Source: Selaginella moellendorffii
Lineage: Eukaryota; Streptophyta; Lycopodiopsida; Selaginellales; Selaginellaceae
DNA: 64,000 bases
NCBI RefSeq assembly: GCF_000143415.4
Contig: NW_003314261.1
Coordinates: 744,001 to 808,000, forward strand
Direction: 5' to 3'
The translations under genes were made by a program, and so were the position numbers. Below the pieces are notes generated by a model, which was not told where the DNA came from, did no database searches, and saw nothing but the letters and a program-made list of their open reading frames with translations. Positions 17,973 to 30,031 of the stretch are shown here, piece by piece (position 1 is the stretch's first letter; each line of letters starts with the position of its first letter).

Positions 17973-20231
17973 TTGCCCGGGCATTGGATCTCTCCAGCTT
18001 CCTCCGAAAATTGGTCCGGCAAAGGCAAAGCCGGGGCTTCTGTGCCTGAAGCCTCGGCATCCTGCGAAGACAGTTCTTCGCAGGATCCTGTATTTCCACT
18101 CGCACAAGCGCAAGCGATGCGGTCCCTAGCGATCCCGCCCATGACCATCGGTAGCGGCAGCAGCAGCGGCAGCGACGACGATGAGGACGTTCTCTTTCGC
18201 AACATTGGCCCGGCCAGGGTTCAAGAAGATCTCGCCAAGCAATGGAGCGCTGGCGATTCCATGGCGCTCTACCGGATCGGTGGCTGGGGATTCCCGTTCT
18301 ACTCCATCAACGGCGACGGCAATCTCTGCGTCAACCCTAGCGGCAGCGGCAGCGGCGGTGCATCGATCGAGCTCAGGGCCGTGATTGATCGAGTTCTTGC
18401 CGCTTCCAGAGGTAATATTTCGCCTCCGCTCATCATCCGTTTCCCGGAGCTCCTCGGCGCCAGGCTCCGCGAGCTCCAGTCAGCATTCCAGGGCGCCATC
18501 CACGCGCTGGGCTACAACAATCGCTTCCAGGGGGTGTTCCCGGTGAAATGCAATCCCGACAAGCTGCTGGTGGAAGAGATCGTGGCGGCGGGCAAGCCAT
18601 TCGCGTTTGGATTGGAGGCCGGCTCCAAGCCCGAGCTCCTGCTCACGATGAGCGCGATGTGCAAGGCACACCCGGACGCCTTCCTCATCTGCAATGGCTA
18701 CAAGGACGCTGAGTACGTCCAGCTCGCGCTCCTGGCCCGGAGCCTTGGCATGGATTGCATCATCGTCCTGGAGCAGCTGGACGAGGTGGATCTCGTGATC
18801 GAGATGAGCCAGCGCCTGGGGATAGAGCCGGCCATTGGGGTCCGATCCAAGCTCCACACCAAGCACGGCGGCCACTGGGGTGAGACGTGCGGAGAGGGTG
18901 GCAAGTTCGGGCTCTCGGCTCCCGAGATCGTGGAGGTGGCGAGGAGGCTGCGGCGGCAGGGGATGCTGGATTGCCTGGAGCTCGTCCACTTTCACGTCGG
19001 CTCGCAGATCCCATGCCTGTCGGTGGTGAAGGACAGCGTGAGCGAGGCGGCGTTCCTCTACTGCGAGCTCGCGCTCATGGGCGCCGGGATGAGGATCCTC
19101 GACATTGGTGGCGGGCTCGGGATCGACTACGATGGCTCCGCCTCGGCCTCCTCGGACATGTCGGTCGGGTACACGGTTCCGGAGTACGCGAGCGCGGTGG
19201 TGGCGGCCATTGACGCGGCGTGCGCGATGAAGAAGGTCGATGCTCCGGTGGTTTGCTGCGAGAGTGGACGCGGCCTCGTCTCCCACCACTCGGTACTCGT
19301 CTTCGACGTCTACTCCGCCACCCGGGTGCCAAAGGCCAAGTCTTCCGAGCAGGAGGAGCTCCTGGGGATGGTCCAAGAGCTCGAGTTTTGCGAGTGGGGC
19401 GAGCTGGATCTCCCGCTGGGCCAGCTCTGCGAGATGGTCCGGGCCAAGAGCTATGGGGTCGCGGCCGAGTACGCCAGGAACGCCAAGAGCGAGGCGTCGA
19501 GGCTGTTCAAGTCGGGGCTGGTGAGCCTGGAGCTGCGAGCCGGGCTGGAGCGGCTCTACGAGCTGCTGGTGGCATCATCGATGAGGCAGGCCCCAGCGAC
19601 GTACCACATGAATCTCTCGATGTTCAAGGCGATCCCGGACAACTGGGCCCTCGGCCAGCTCTTCCCGATCGTCCCGCTCCAGCGCCTCAACGAGGAGCCG
19701 ACCGTGAGGGCGATCCTCTCGGACCTCACCTGCGACAGCGATGGAAGGATCACGTCCTTCGTGTGTGGCGGTGGTGGCGGCGGCGGGGACACCGAGCGGC
19801 CATCGCCAAGCTTGCCCGTCCACGAGCTCGAGGAAGACGACGGTGTACGGGCGGGCGGCCGTGCGCGGCCGTACTACCTGGGCCTCTTTCTGGGTGGGGC
19901 CTACCAGGAGGCGCTGAGCAGCATGCACAACCTGTTTGGTGTAATGCACGTGGTTCACGTGGCGAGCGATGGTGGCGGGGGGTTCAGTGTGACGCGGGAG
20001 ATTCCTGGCCAGTCGATCGCGAGCGTGCTCCGTAGCGCGCAGCACGACCCAGGTGGCATGTTCGATTCCCTGCGCGCGCGGGTGATTGGGTCGCTGGCCG
20101 CGGGCCGATTCCATGGCGAGCGTGAGGCGCGGGTGGCGCTCCAAATCCTGGCCAAGACCTTCTCCAGCTACACCTATCTCCACACCATCGCGTCTACTAC
20201 TACTACAACTACTTCTGATGTGGTGGAGTGA
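17973..20231 (+). CDS. ADC: Arginine decarboxylase, intronless, 752 aa
   Basis: Converts arginine to agmatine with pyridoxal phosphate, the first step of the plant route to putrescine. A fold-III PLP enzyme (alanine-racemase-like barrel plus C-terminal beta domain). Visible: ALYRIGGWGFPFYSINGDG (residues ~92-110), the PLP lysine in GVFPVKCNPDKL (Lys192), HVGSQIP, the glycine loop DIGGGLGIDYDG, and CCESGRGLVSHHS with Cys429 expected at the dimeric active site. Lack of introns is typical of plant ADC genes. The start at 17973 gives a ~48-residue extension of low complexity before MRSLAIPP at 18118, a possible second start. Glycine-rich insertion near residue 595-602. GC content is clearly higher than in the flanks. 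Confidence 0.95.
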   Translation: MPGHWISPASSENWSGKGKAGASVPEASASCEDSSSQDPVFPLAQAQAMRSLAIPPMTIGSGSSSGSDDDEDVLFRNIGPARVQEDLAKQWSAGDSMALYRIGGWGFPFYSINGDGNLCVNPSGSGSGGASIELRAVIDRVLAASRGNISPPLIIRFPELLGARLRELQSAFQGAIHALGYNNRFQGVFPVKCNPDKLLVEEIVAAGKPFAFGLEAGSKPELLLTMSAMCKAHPDAFLICNGYKDAEYVQLALLARSLGMDCIIVLEQLDEVDLVIEMSQRLGIEPAIGVRSKLHTKHGGHWGETCGEGGKFGLSAPEIVEVARRLRRQGMLDCLELVHFHVGSQIPCLSVVKDSVSEAAFLYCELALMGAGMRILDIGGGLGIDYDGSASASSDMSVGYTVPEYASAVVAAIDAACAMKKVDAPVVCCESGRGLVSHHSVLVFDVYSATRVPKAKSSEQEELLGMVQELEFCEWGELDLPLGQLCEMVRAKSYGVAAEYARNAKSEASRLFKSGLVSLELRAGLERLYELLVASSMRQAPATYHMNLSMFKAIPDNWALGQLFPIVPLQRLNEEPTVRAILSDLTCDSDGRITSFVCGGGGGGGDTERPSPSLPVHELEEDDGVRAGGRARPYYLGLFLGGAYQEALSSMHNLFGVMHVVHVASDGGGGFSVTREIPGQSIASVLRSAQHDPGGMFDSLRARVIGSLAAGRFHGEREARVALQILAKTFSSYTYLHTIASTTTTTTSDVVE

Positions 20232-20337
20232 GTGACATCTACTTGCTCGGTCCCAGAGAATAAGCACCACAAATAACATTGTCAGACCATTTCAATTTTT
20301 GCATTCCATATACTGTTTTATGTAACAATCAGAATTT

Positions 20338-20343
20338 AATAAA
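20338..20343 (+). terminator. Poly(A) signal of arginine decarboxylase
   Basis: AATAAA 107 bases after the ADC stop, in AT-rich sequence. A canonical near-upstream element; no other candidate lies closer. Confidence 0.55.
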
Positions 20344-21000
20344 GTTCTCACGGCTGTTGGGCTGCTGGTATGGAAGACAATCATGTTTGAATTGCAGCTG
20401 TAGCGTTATTACCCTCTAGACTGAGTATAACTTACCTTAGAAACAGACATAACGCCCCCGGGATTGTCTGCTTGCTGCTAAATCGCATGTATAAAACGTG
20501 CACTCGTACGTCTGAACGATATCCGGGTGTGATCCTGAGGTACATCTTCGAACATGCAAAGCGATTAAACAACTCTCCAGGAGACAGTTCCGGGTCAAGC
20601 AAAACGGTGTTGCTTCTCAGCAACCTTCTACTACTTCTCCTTCTTCGCTAGCTTACGTGAGAATACATGAAAATGAAATAACATTGTCGTCTTAGAATCA
20701 GTCGCGATCCTTTTCAAATTCTAAAAGACCACGAGAACTTTGGGAGTTTACTGACGGTGAAAATGTCCCGGAAGTCTCGGAGAGACCAAGCGCGGTGCTT
20801 CGCGTATCTTGTAAAGGCGCAACCCTGCAGATTGGTCAGGACACCGCTTTGTTTGACCCGGAACTCTCCTACTGGCAAGCTGCACAAGTCTGGTTAGAGT
20901 TGCGCTGGCCTGCTTCACCTTTCTAGAAGACGGGATGACACTTGTGAAGCCTGGTTTGTGCTCGAGAACCTGCAAATTGACATCAAATCCCTAGGGATAT
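20344..21000. other. Intergenic, no gene recognised
   Basis: Holds only short ORFs. A ~30-base stretch (TTTGACCCGGAACTCTCCT near 20850) recurs in inverted orientation near 20577-20608 with a few changes, so the segment contains an imperfect inverted repeat. Nothing else is assignable. Confidence 0.4.
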
Positions 21001-22220
21001 ATAGGAAACTTTGCTTTTTTGCTAAACTCTGCATGTTTATTTTAAAACTATTTACTATAGATTATTTATTATATAATTTTTAAAACTAACCCGGAAATTT
21101 TATTAATTATGGTATATAAATGGCAATCAAAATATGCTGGCAAGCATGGCAAGAATTTGAATTATACTATAAGATCTATCAATTTAAAACACATGTGAGT
21201 TTATAACACATGTATGATCTTTTGGATGCAATTATTTTTTAAGACACATGTATACATGGCAACGTCTAGGTCAATGTCATGCATGCAAGATTTTAGTGCC
21301 AACTTATTTAGCATATCAGCAGGGTTTAGGCTTTGGGTTCTTTCAGTTCTTGTTAGAAAGTTCTACAACATATATAATGGCCACCTACATTATAAAGTCA
21401 ATTGATCATTAGCCACCAATGCTTCTACATGTAATAAAATTGAACATATGTTAAAAGTTGCTTTTCTTGAACATTCTAGAGAATCTTTCCAATGGCAGAT
21501 TTTGGGATGGGGTCCATGAACATGACAGAGTGGAATCTTTTATAGAACACAACCTGTTTCAAGAAAGAAGCTTTTAATGAGTTGACCCAGAAAAAAAATA
21601 GATTGGGATTTACAAATCATGTTTTGTAATGATTTTTTTAAAGTTGTCTTCTGAGATAAAATGAAAGAGCTTCTCTAGGAATGAAGAGGTTAAGGGCCTA
21701 TGCCAGCTTGTTACCATCTATAATGGGGGAGTGGGGTGCAAGCCCATTCTGGCAGAACTATATAGGGTATGTCAGCCACATAGGTGTAGCAATGAAATTC
21801 TCACCAACAACTACTCTTGATCCAATAGTCAGCAACAATACAATCAACTTAACAGCTACATGTCTGCCAATGCAAGGTGGACAAAGGTGGTGGTGATATG
21901 GTGCAAACACATTACCAAATGCAACTTGGTGCAGTTGAATCTCTGCTCTATTTTATTTCTAAGTCTTCATTGTTATACTTCTTCATAGTAGGTTTTTTGT
22001 CACTTCCAACACAACTCACCCTCCTGCTAGACAACTTCATCATGGTGAGAAGATGCCTTATATTTAAGAATTCTACTTATGATTTTCATGGATATCTTTC
22101 ACATGTAGAGAATTATAAAATGGTGTACATGTGAGCTATTTTGTCACCCTAGGAAAAATGCATCTACTTGTGCATTCTATAACCATAGAGCCCAAGAGAA
22201 CTTAGATCATGAGTGCATGC
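21001..22220. other. AT-rich decayed sequence, nothing recognisable
   Basis: Low GC, no coding frame above ~85 codons, no terminal repeats that I can see. Probably old transposon remains. Confidence 0.4.
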
Positions 22221-22600
22221 TGAAAAAATAGAGGAAGTGTATGTTGAGTAGGAGCAGAAGGAGCAGGATCTTGATGTAGATGATGGGGTATTGGAAGAAG
22301 AGTAGGAATTAGAGCAACAAATTTTAGAGGTCAATCAGGAATTGGCAGGATTAAAGGTTAGATAGGAACTGGAGGGTGGTGTGTTTCCTAAGTAGAACCA
22401 TGATATCAATATTCTTGATGATGAAGCTGTGATGGTCAACATTTGATAGACACTACAAGGTGACATCCTCAATTATGATTCTAAAAGGCAGAAGGGAAAA
22501 TTTATATCATGGAAGAAATGATTGCTTAGTGGAGAGTATATTGTGGAGAAGCTATGAAGAAGTTTCATGAGCCAATGTTGATTAGACCAACTTCTCAAAA
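22221..22600 (+). pseudogene. Decayed acidic coding relic with C-to-T type stops
   Basis: One frame reads as protein over ~380 bases (for example EQKEQDLDVDDGVLEEE, QQILEVNQELAGLKV, NHDINILDDEAVMVNI) but contains TAG at 22248, 22302, 22362 and 22392, a TGA-TAG pair at 22444-22449, and more TGA beyond. All are one C-to-T change from CAG, CAA or CGA, or one G-to-A change from TGG. Family not recognised. Confidence 0.5.
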
Positions 22601-23759
22601 GAAGCTATGTAGTGGCTAGAGATTGCTAAGAAAGGAAATGTATGCATTTAAGTGCTCAAAAACTCCCACTGATTTGTTAAAGCTCAATCTTTTGCTAAGA
22701 GCTTTTGGTGTTGCATAGAAATAGGGGTGAGAATGAAAAGGCATCAACAAAATTTTGGCATGGAGAGAAGTTTCAAGTTTACAAGAACTTTTGAGATCTA
22801 GTAGCTTCTTTTTGTGAATTACAAGTCTTTCAAATAATCACTCTTTTTATTTGATTTCATTAACACTATTACCCGACTAAGCATCCAAAATTCCCCAACA
22901 AGCATCCCATTTCCACCCATGACTGAAAGCACATAAAGGAGGAATCCTACGCAAAAGGAGAGAGATGGTCATAATCAAGAGAGCACACTTAATGAGACAA
23001 GAATAAAGCAAAAAAAAAAAAACTTTCACTAAATTTTTAGTGATATCACATTGTGTGCATGGCAGTTTAAGGTATCATGCTCTATAATGCACATAAGCAC
23101 ATTTTTATTGCAATTATAGCAATCAAAACATATGTGCATAATAATTTTGTGTACAATTGAAAAAAATAAATTAATATCTGTACATAAAAATGCACTTATG
23201 TGCCAACTCATATTCCTTGCCATATACAAGTATTTGTTTTTTAATATTTTAAGTTTGCAAATTAAATCTTGGGAATCTTATAAAATAATCTGAATGACAT
23301 GAATTAAATAGAAATAGATTGAACTGTTTAAAAAGTAAATCGGAAGCAAAATTATATGTGAACAAAAGGAGATCTTTCTTCTGGATTTGACAAGCCAAAC
23401 TGAAAAAATCTCTCATGCCACCAAAGGGTGGTGGGTCAAAGCTGGTAGATTGTGCCACTGGATTGCTTGGGGCTACCATTTAGATGCTGAAGGCATCTCT
23501 CATTCCTTTCCAGAACAATCATGGGAGATATCTTGATAGGATTTAAGATCTGTGGTTGAGATGATCTAATAGGTTGATTGGAAAATGCTGCTTGAGGAGG
23601 CATGTAGTAATTTGACCACTAACCGTGAGATGATCAGCTTCTTGGAGAGAAGATTATAGATCTTATAAGCCTTGTGTTTAGCACTGTAGCCTAGGTGTTT
23701 GTGGTGGGCTCTGGGTTCCATGGAGATCACACATAGCACTACTAAGAAGAAAAGAGAGG
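22601..23759. other. AT-rich, no gene recognised
   Basis: Only short chance ORFs. Possibly the continuation of the decayed element around it. Confidence 0.35.
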
Positions 23760-24075
23760 GTTTCCTAGCCTAGTTCGAGATGTAAAAAAAAGTGAGCATT
23801 GAGGAGGCAATAGCAGTGACAATAGCAAATGGGTTGATCACCAGTTGGAGCTATGAGTGGCTGTGGTGGGCAATAATAAGTATGAGCCCATTACTCCCTG
23901 TTCTCTGCTGTTGGACATGATTTTGCAAGTGGGCAAGCGTCTGACCAACATTGACAAGAGAGGCCCTGCTGAGCATACCCTAGAAGGAGTCCAAAGGATC
24001 AAAAAGTGCATGGAGGAGGATCTCAACAAGTGGCAAGAGTGACACCAGTGCCTAGAGTAGCAGCAAGGCAACATG
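23760..24075 (+). pseudogene. Second decayed coding relic
   Basis: An open stretch (23857-24039) reads ITPCSLLLDMILQVGKRLTN and HTLEGVQRIKKCMEEDLNKW. The frame then continues past a TGA and a TAG as HQCLE and QQGNMTSS, again as if CGA and CAG had changed to stops. Family not recognised. Confidence 0.4.
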
Positions 24076-24224
24076 ACAAGCTCTATTCTTGGCTCATGTT
24101 CACTAATTCCCCTCCATTACTCTATGTTATTCTCTATTAAGCTATGTCACTAGGGTTCTTGGGTTTTTGGGAGGAAATCTTGGTGCCGGTGTTTGCCATA
24201 TGTCTGAGCAGTGTGACCAAGTTG

Positions 24225-25645
24225 TAGCTAGCTTGGATGCAATAAAAGGAGATAGAAAGCTAATCATTGCATTGGAAATTCAATATATTCCAGGCATGGT
24301 TGCAGAAGTGCTTGGTGATCTTCTGTTGTTGCCATGCATGCATCTAAGCAGTAACTAGCTTGAATGCAATAGAATGCTTCTAGATTAATTGTCTCATCTT
24401 GAAAATCTCAATGCAGAGATCTAAATATTCCAAATCAATCTCATGTCCATAATTACTATTGGTACGTCAAACATGCCAAGGATTATAGTATTGTGGAATA
24501 GAAGTCATCACCGGATGTTTATGTTAATTCTTGGTTGTAATTATGGGAAAGTTGTTAGTCTCATAATCTTTGTGAGGATAAGGTAAAAATTAATTTTTTT
24601 GTGATAAAGCTTACTAGTGCTTCTGGGCAAGCATTCAAACTATGATAATGAAGTAGAAATTCAATTGCTCACTCTAGGGATTAATCACTCATGCTTCCAT
24701 GTACACAAGAGATGTTCAAGCATGCTTGTCCAAGAGCTATATAGGTAATGCATTGGATAGCCTCATTCTACCACAATCTCTTGCCTTTTCAAGTTCTAAT
24801 TCCAATCACTATATCTTGGAAATAGCCTTATAAGGCATTTAGTTTGTATGCATATACAGAGACCAAAAGTTGAGCATTCAACTCTAGATTGATGCCACAT
24901 TAGAAGACATAGCTAAAGCTATTATGTTGCTTATAGGTGCCAAGAAAAATTTGATTGTTATAGCCATGAATAAGCTTTTACACTTGCCAAAGGATGGGGA
25001 TGTTCTTGCTAATAAGCTTCTTTGTGAAAGTGTAAACATTTGTTGTGACAGATAACCTTGTTGGGTAGTGTTTAGTTTTTCTTAGACCAAATATAGAGGA
25101 CTACAATGTCTCACGTCTGGAAACTCCCTCTATGTACCTTGCTCTAAATATCCTAAGAATGACTTATATTAAAGTTGTGCTTTTTTTCTCATAGAGTAAT
25201 TTGTATATATATTCTGGTTGCCCTATGGCTTTAGATGCCATGATTCTAGGAACAGAATAACAACACAATCTAATCCTTTAAAAATTTAGGGCTTTGAGCT
25301 ATTGAATGAAGGGATGGATTGAACTCCCAAGCATATAGCCAAGGAGCAAAGGAATAACTCTCAAATGTATAGCCAAGGAGAAAAATAATAAAAGTATAAA
25401 ATAATATTGGAACAATCCTAGAACTTTCAACTTTCCAACACCAAGTCTAACATGGAAGACAAAGTTAAATAAAGTTTAGCACTATTTTAGTATATTGATA
25501 ACATGACGATATGGAGTTTGGGCTTAATCCCAAGCTAGTTACAAAACAAGGATATAAATGTTTAGTAAGGAATTAAACAATATCTTAGATTGGTCAATCA
25601 TGTACAACCTACCCACTATCCCTACTATACATTTGGAACACCCCA
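24225..25645. repeat. Degenerate repeat copy A (~1.4 kb), includes an old LTR
   Basis: Runs parallel to copy B (from about 25668) and the start of copy C (about 27795). Its right part (about 25270-25640) is a heavily mutated relative of the LTRs at 53049 and 60303: it keeps CTACCCACTATCCCTACTAT and AACTCCCAAGCAT, while CG-rich parts have turned into TG and CA. Confidence 0.6.
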
Positions 25646-25667
25646 AGTAATTAGCACAACTAAGTAG

Positions 25668-27640
25668 TAAGCTTGGATGTGATAGAATGTGATAAAAAGT
25701 TAATTGTTATATTAGAAATTTAAAATATTCCATACACAGTTGTAGTAGATCTTCCACTATCATTGTGCATGCATCAACTAGCTTGAATGTGATAGAATTC
25801 TTGTAGATTGATAGACTCATCTTGTAAATTTCCATGCAAAGATTGAAATACTCTAGACGTGATCATGACAATGCTCTTTAATTAACACTCAAGCTACAAT
25901 AATTCAATCGCTCACCTTAGGGATCAATTGCTTGCACTTCCAAGTACACCAGAGATGTCTAAGTGCACTTGTATAAGAGCTACAAAGGTAATGCATTGGA
26001 CAACGTCATTCTACCTCAATCTCTTGCTTTTTTAGTGTAAGTTATAAATTTTTCCTTTCCAATTTGCCAACTTACCTCATAAATCTAACTAATACTGCCT
26101 TAGCCTTAGTTAAGTTCCCTTGCTAAGGTTCCTGCCTATTGTACCAACTCCTACTTAGTCCTATTTGGTTTCAGCTACTCAACTATACAAATAACGAAGC
26201 ATTAACTATCCATCCACAGATTCCTAAATCTTTCCCAATCCCCCTCCCTGAGTTAAATTGGACTTAAGGTTCGACTACACTCCTTACAAACACAACCAGA
26301 TAAGCGCACTAAGCCACTAGGTTCTTAACATCCCTTGGTACAATAAGACTTGATCATGGGACTCTTTAAATCCCAAGCTTTGGGTGCAACACTTACTTTG
26401 GGACACCGGGGGGAAACACCGTGGCTTAACAGTTTGATATGGGTACACCTACTCCCCTACTTCCATCCCAAAGGGAAGGCCCAACCCCTAAGAAGGGTGA
26501 GGACCAATGAGCCACAAAGTACTCAAGTGGGGCACCACTCTATATGAGTTGGGAGCACTGTAATCGATTTTCCTTCCGAGAGTGGGAGTTGCTCTTGAGC
26601 ACTTCCCCCTCCGACACCACCCAAGTCTATGCTCATTCCCACCCAAGGCCCCTCAGCCTCAATCTCAACCTCGAGTTTGGAAGCACTACTGGAAAGTTCC
26701 TTCAAGGTTAATTCTTAGACTTCACTATCCCTACTATACTTTTGGAATCCCTAGTAACCCCCCCCCCTCTCAACATCCAAGTCCCAACTCTAGTCATTAT
26801 ATCCTAATAATGGCCTACAAGGTATCCAGCTTGTATTCAACTCTAGATTGATGCCACATTGGAAGACCTGGCTAAAGTTGTCATGTTGCTTATAGAAACC
26901 AAGAAGAGTTTGATCGTTATGGCCATGAATAAATTTTTGCACCTACCAAAGGATAGGGATGTTCTTGATGGTAAGCTTTTCCATTTCTATATGAAAGTGT
27001 AAATATTGGTTATGACAATCAATCTTGTTAGGTAGAGTTTAGTTTTTCTTGGACTAAATATGGGGGACTACAAGCCCCCATATTTGGAAACTCCCTCTGT
27101 GTACCACACCCTAAACATACTGGTAATTATTTACTTTGAAGTTGCTTTTATTTGTTCTTAAAGAGTAGTTGACAAGTATCCTTTGATTGCCCCTCGGCTT
27201 TAGATGCCATGATGTTAGGAATAGAGATGATGACATAACTTGATTTTCTAAAGTTTTAGGGCCTTGAGCCACTGAATGAATGGAAGGATTGAACTCCCAA
27301 ACATATAGCCAAGGAGAAAACAACAAAAGTATGAAATACTTCTTAAGCATACAACCAAAGGGGCACAAAGCAACATTAGAACAATCCTAACGTTTTCACT
27401 ATCCCAATGCTAAGACTAATATGCAAACTAAATAGAGCCTAATGTCATTTTAATATATTAGTGGCTTAATACAAGGATAAAGGTACTCCACCAGCTAGTA
27501 TAATATAAAACTTGCATTTAGACTTAAGCAGAATATAAAACAAGGATAAACATGTATAATGGGAACTAAATAATGTCTTAGAGTGATTAGCCATACTTAT
27601 CTTACTATAGTGCATATGATCATGAAATGAGATTTGAATA
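25668..27640. repeat. Degenerate repeat copy B, interrupted by an LTR
   Basis: Same order of landmarks as copy A (TGATAGAATGTGATAAAAAG, then the TTGATGCCACATT block at 26848 matching 24888, then the old LTR part at about 27260-27640). It is interrupted at 26036-26776 by an LTR of another family. A and B minus the insert have nearly the same length, so they arose as a tandem pair. Confidence 0.6.
26036..26776 (-). mobile_element. Solo LTR-like insert, second LTR family
   Basis: Matches, in opposite orientation, the LTR that ends at 55596. On the plus strand it starts TGTAAGTTATAAATTTTTCC and ends CCCTCTCAACA, so it has TG..CA ends. It is missing from the aligned position of copy A. No exact target duplication was found, and its poly-C end may be truncated. 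Confidence 0.55.
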
Positions 27641-27794
27641 TATTGTCATTGTGAATCTTTGGAACATTAAAAGATACATTGGGATAAAATAACCACTAAA
27701 GGCTCTTTTATCAAACAATTACTCATTTTCTAGTTGGTTTAAGAGGAAAGATATAAGATGTGTTACACCTAACTATCTCTTCTATACATTTGGA

Positions 27795-27916
27795 ACCTTT
27801 GTTTTGCATAACCAAGTGAATGTGATAGAATGTGATAAAAAGCTACTATTTCAAGTGGTAACTAATTTAAATGCGATAAAATGCTTGTAGATTGATTGCT
27901 TCATCTTGCAAATTTT
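27795..27916. repeat. Degenerate repeat copy C, cut by the inverted cassette
   Basis: The first ~120 bases match the beginnings of copies A and B (GTGATAGAATGTGATAAAAA, GCTTCATCTTGCAAATTTT). The inverted P450/PPR cassette then begins abruptly at 27917. Confidence 0.5.
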
Positions 27917-28539
27917 GAGGCTGGCCGGGGTTTTCAACGTGAGAGATCACATCCCGGGGAAACTCCGGTCAATGGAGCTTTAGAAGCAAGCTCAAGGGAT
28001 TGGAGTTTAAAAATCTCTCTGGCAGCTCTCTAGGAGCTAATTACAGTTTTCCAGGATTTCTTCTTCTATCGAGAAACTAGTCATCCCATCATTATGGTTC
28101 GTTTTTTTTTTCCTTTTCTTTTCTTTTCTTTTAAATGGTGATGAGAAAGAAACAGCAGTGACTGTGATCACTGCTTCTCTTTGTGTCTTGCCGTACAATG
28201 GTTTTTCCAACGTCCGATGTTGTAGAATTCCCCCTTTGGTTGACAAGATCTCTATTTGATCTTCGATCACTGAAACTTAAAATCCCAGAAGAAAGAGAGA
28301 CAGTAGAGCAAATTCTATATCAAAGTGATGAAACCGAGTTCCATCTCGGGCAATAATATGCCAGTTTATCATCTTGGACGCCATGCTCGGACTGTCATAC
28401 TGTTGGAAAACTCAAGTTTTTGATGATCCTCAGTGTTGATACTCGCGGGCTTATGAACAAATTCCAGTTTACAACTCCAGGGTGAGGAACAAGCTCTTGG
28501 AGTCCACACTTCGGATACATGGTGATGGAGCGTCTTCCT

Positions 28540-29034
28540 CACACTTATGTTTCCAAAGTGTTGTTTGCTCTCAAGTATGTGACTTGTGGATGTGCTTGCC
28601 GTTATCGCAAAGGATCCGGACTGAGCAAGCTCCAAGGATTGCTACGTACGTGAAAGCATCCGGCTCCAGCCCCTGTGATCGCATCTTCCAGTGTGTCTCG
28701 CATTGCTGCCATGGACCGAAAGGCCCTGGCAGCATGCAAGCTCTTGGACAAAGAAGGGGTGAAAAGCCGGGGAGCTTGGATTTCAGAAGGACGTGGTGGT
28801 GGCCACGTCTTTGATCCATCTCTTCACGAAGTGCGGGTGCCTAGAGGAGATGCTGGAAAGTGTGTAAGTGTCGATGGAGATCTCTTCTCTTACCATCTCC
28901 TTGTAAATCTCCGGTGCCTCCTTGGTACATAGCATTCTGGACGTAGCACTCGACGAGGTTGCTCCGTTGTCGTCCTGTCGTGCACGGGCATCAATCGGGG
29001 AAGTAAGCTCGCGAGGATCACATGTAGAGATCAA
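28540..29034 (-). pseudogene. PPR-derived debris in the inverted cassette
   Basis: Same broken PPR pieces as at 899-1400, on the minus strand. No open PPR frame. Confidence 0.55.
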
Positions 29035-29712
29035 CAGAAAGCCTGAACAATCCTCACAAATAGTTTGTTCAAGTTTAAACTCTCATCTGGAGAATTATAA
29101 ATTGGTTAATGGGTGAGCTGACATTGGGCCACAAGCTTGTCTGGTGAACTTCCTTGTCAGCAAATATAGTGTGATGCTATAACGAACAATGATTTTCAAT
29201 TATGACCAATATCCTGGTGAAGACTTCCCTAAACAAGAATCCTCAAATTGGATTGACAATGTGTTTGCTTCTATTTTTTCATCTAGCTGCTGGTGAAAGT
29301 CTTGACGCACCAGAGCATATGGCTTGAGTCCCAGACCTTGATCGTTCGTGAGCAAGAACGAACTCCGGGCACCTCATTCTTGCGAAGATCCTATGAATCA
29401 TTCCCAAAGAAAACTTGTGTCCACCAATTTGTCCGGGAGAGACTTGGCAGAGATCCTAGAGGAACACAAGGAAGAGTTGTTGATCTGGTGCTTAGTGTCG
29501 CAATTTAGAGACTTGGGTCTTCCAAAGTTGTCTTGATGCCACGACAGGTGGTCTCGCGGCTAAAATAAAAAAGTAAAAAGCACTCCATCATTTCTTTTGT
29601 TTCTCTCAAGGAGGAAGAACTTCTTCTCGACGGTTCGCTCGCTAGAGATTGAATCCTATTGGATACTACCCATCTTCTTACGAAATTCCACTATTTTATT
29701 TAGAGACAGGGA

Positions 29713-29949
29713 TCAACGCTCCTTGACACAGAGACGTCTGTCCGGCTTGTCATACCTGGGAAGGAGTTCTTGCGGAGCTTTTTTTGATACCTCGGTCTCC
29801 GGGTTGGGCGCCTCCCATCCTTTCTTCTTGTCGGCCGATTCTTTCCTTGGCCGGGCAGCCTTGGCCTCCTCGTAGCTCTTCAGTGCCTCACGAGTTCGCT
29901 CCTCTGCTAATTTGAGCACCTCCCTAAGTCTTGGGCTCATCCACTCCAT
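29713..29949 (-). CDS. Small charged protein, 78 aa, inverted-copy version
   Basis: Identical in reading frame and length to the ORF at 3062-3298, including the MEWMSPRLREVL start and the PQELLPRYDKP segment. Function unknown. Confidence 0.45.
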   Translation of the reverse strand: MEWMSPRLREVLKLAEERTREALKSYEEAKAARPRKESADKKKGWEAPNPETEVSKKAPQELLPRYDKPDRRLCVKER

Positions 29950-30031
29950 CGCAAACCCTAACTCGCACAGCTTTGGTGAATAAAATAAAGCTACCCTTTG
30001 TGGTTGGACTAAAATCGTACACGAAATCAGC

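Noticed and set aside
18480-20279. Long ORFs overlapping ADC on other frames and strand
   Set aside because: GC-rich shadow frames of the arginine decarboxylase reading frame.
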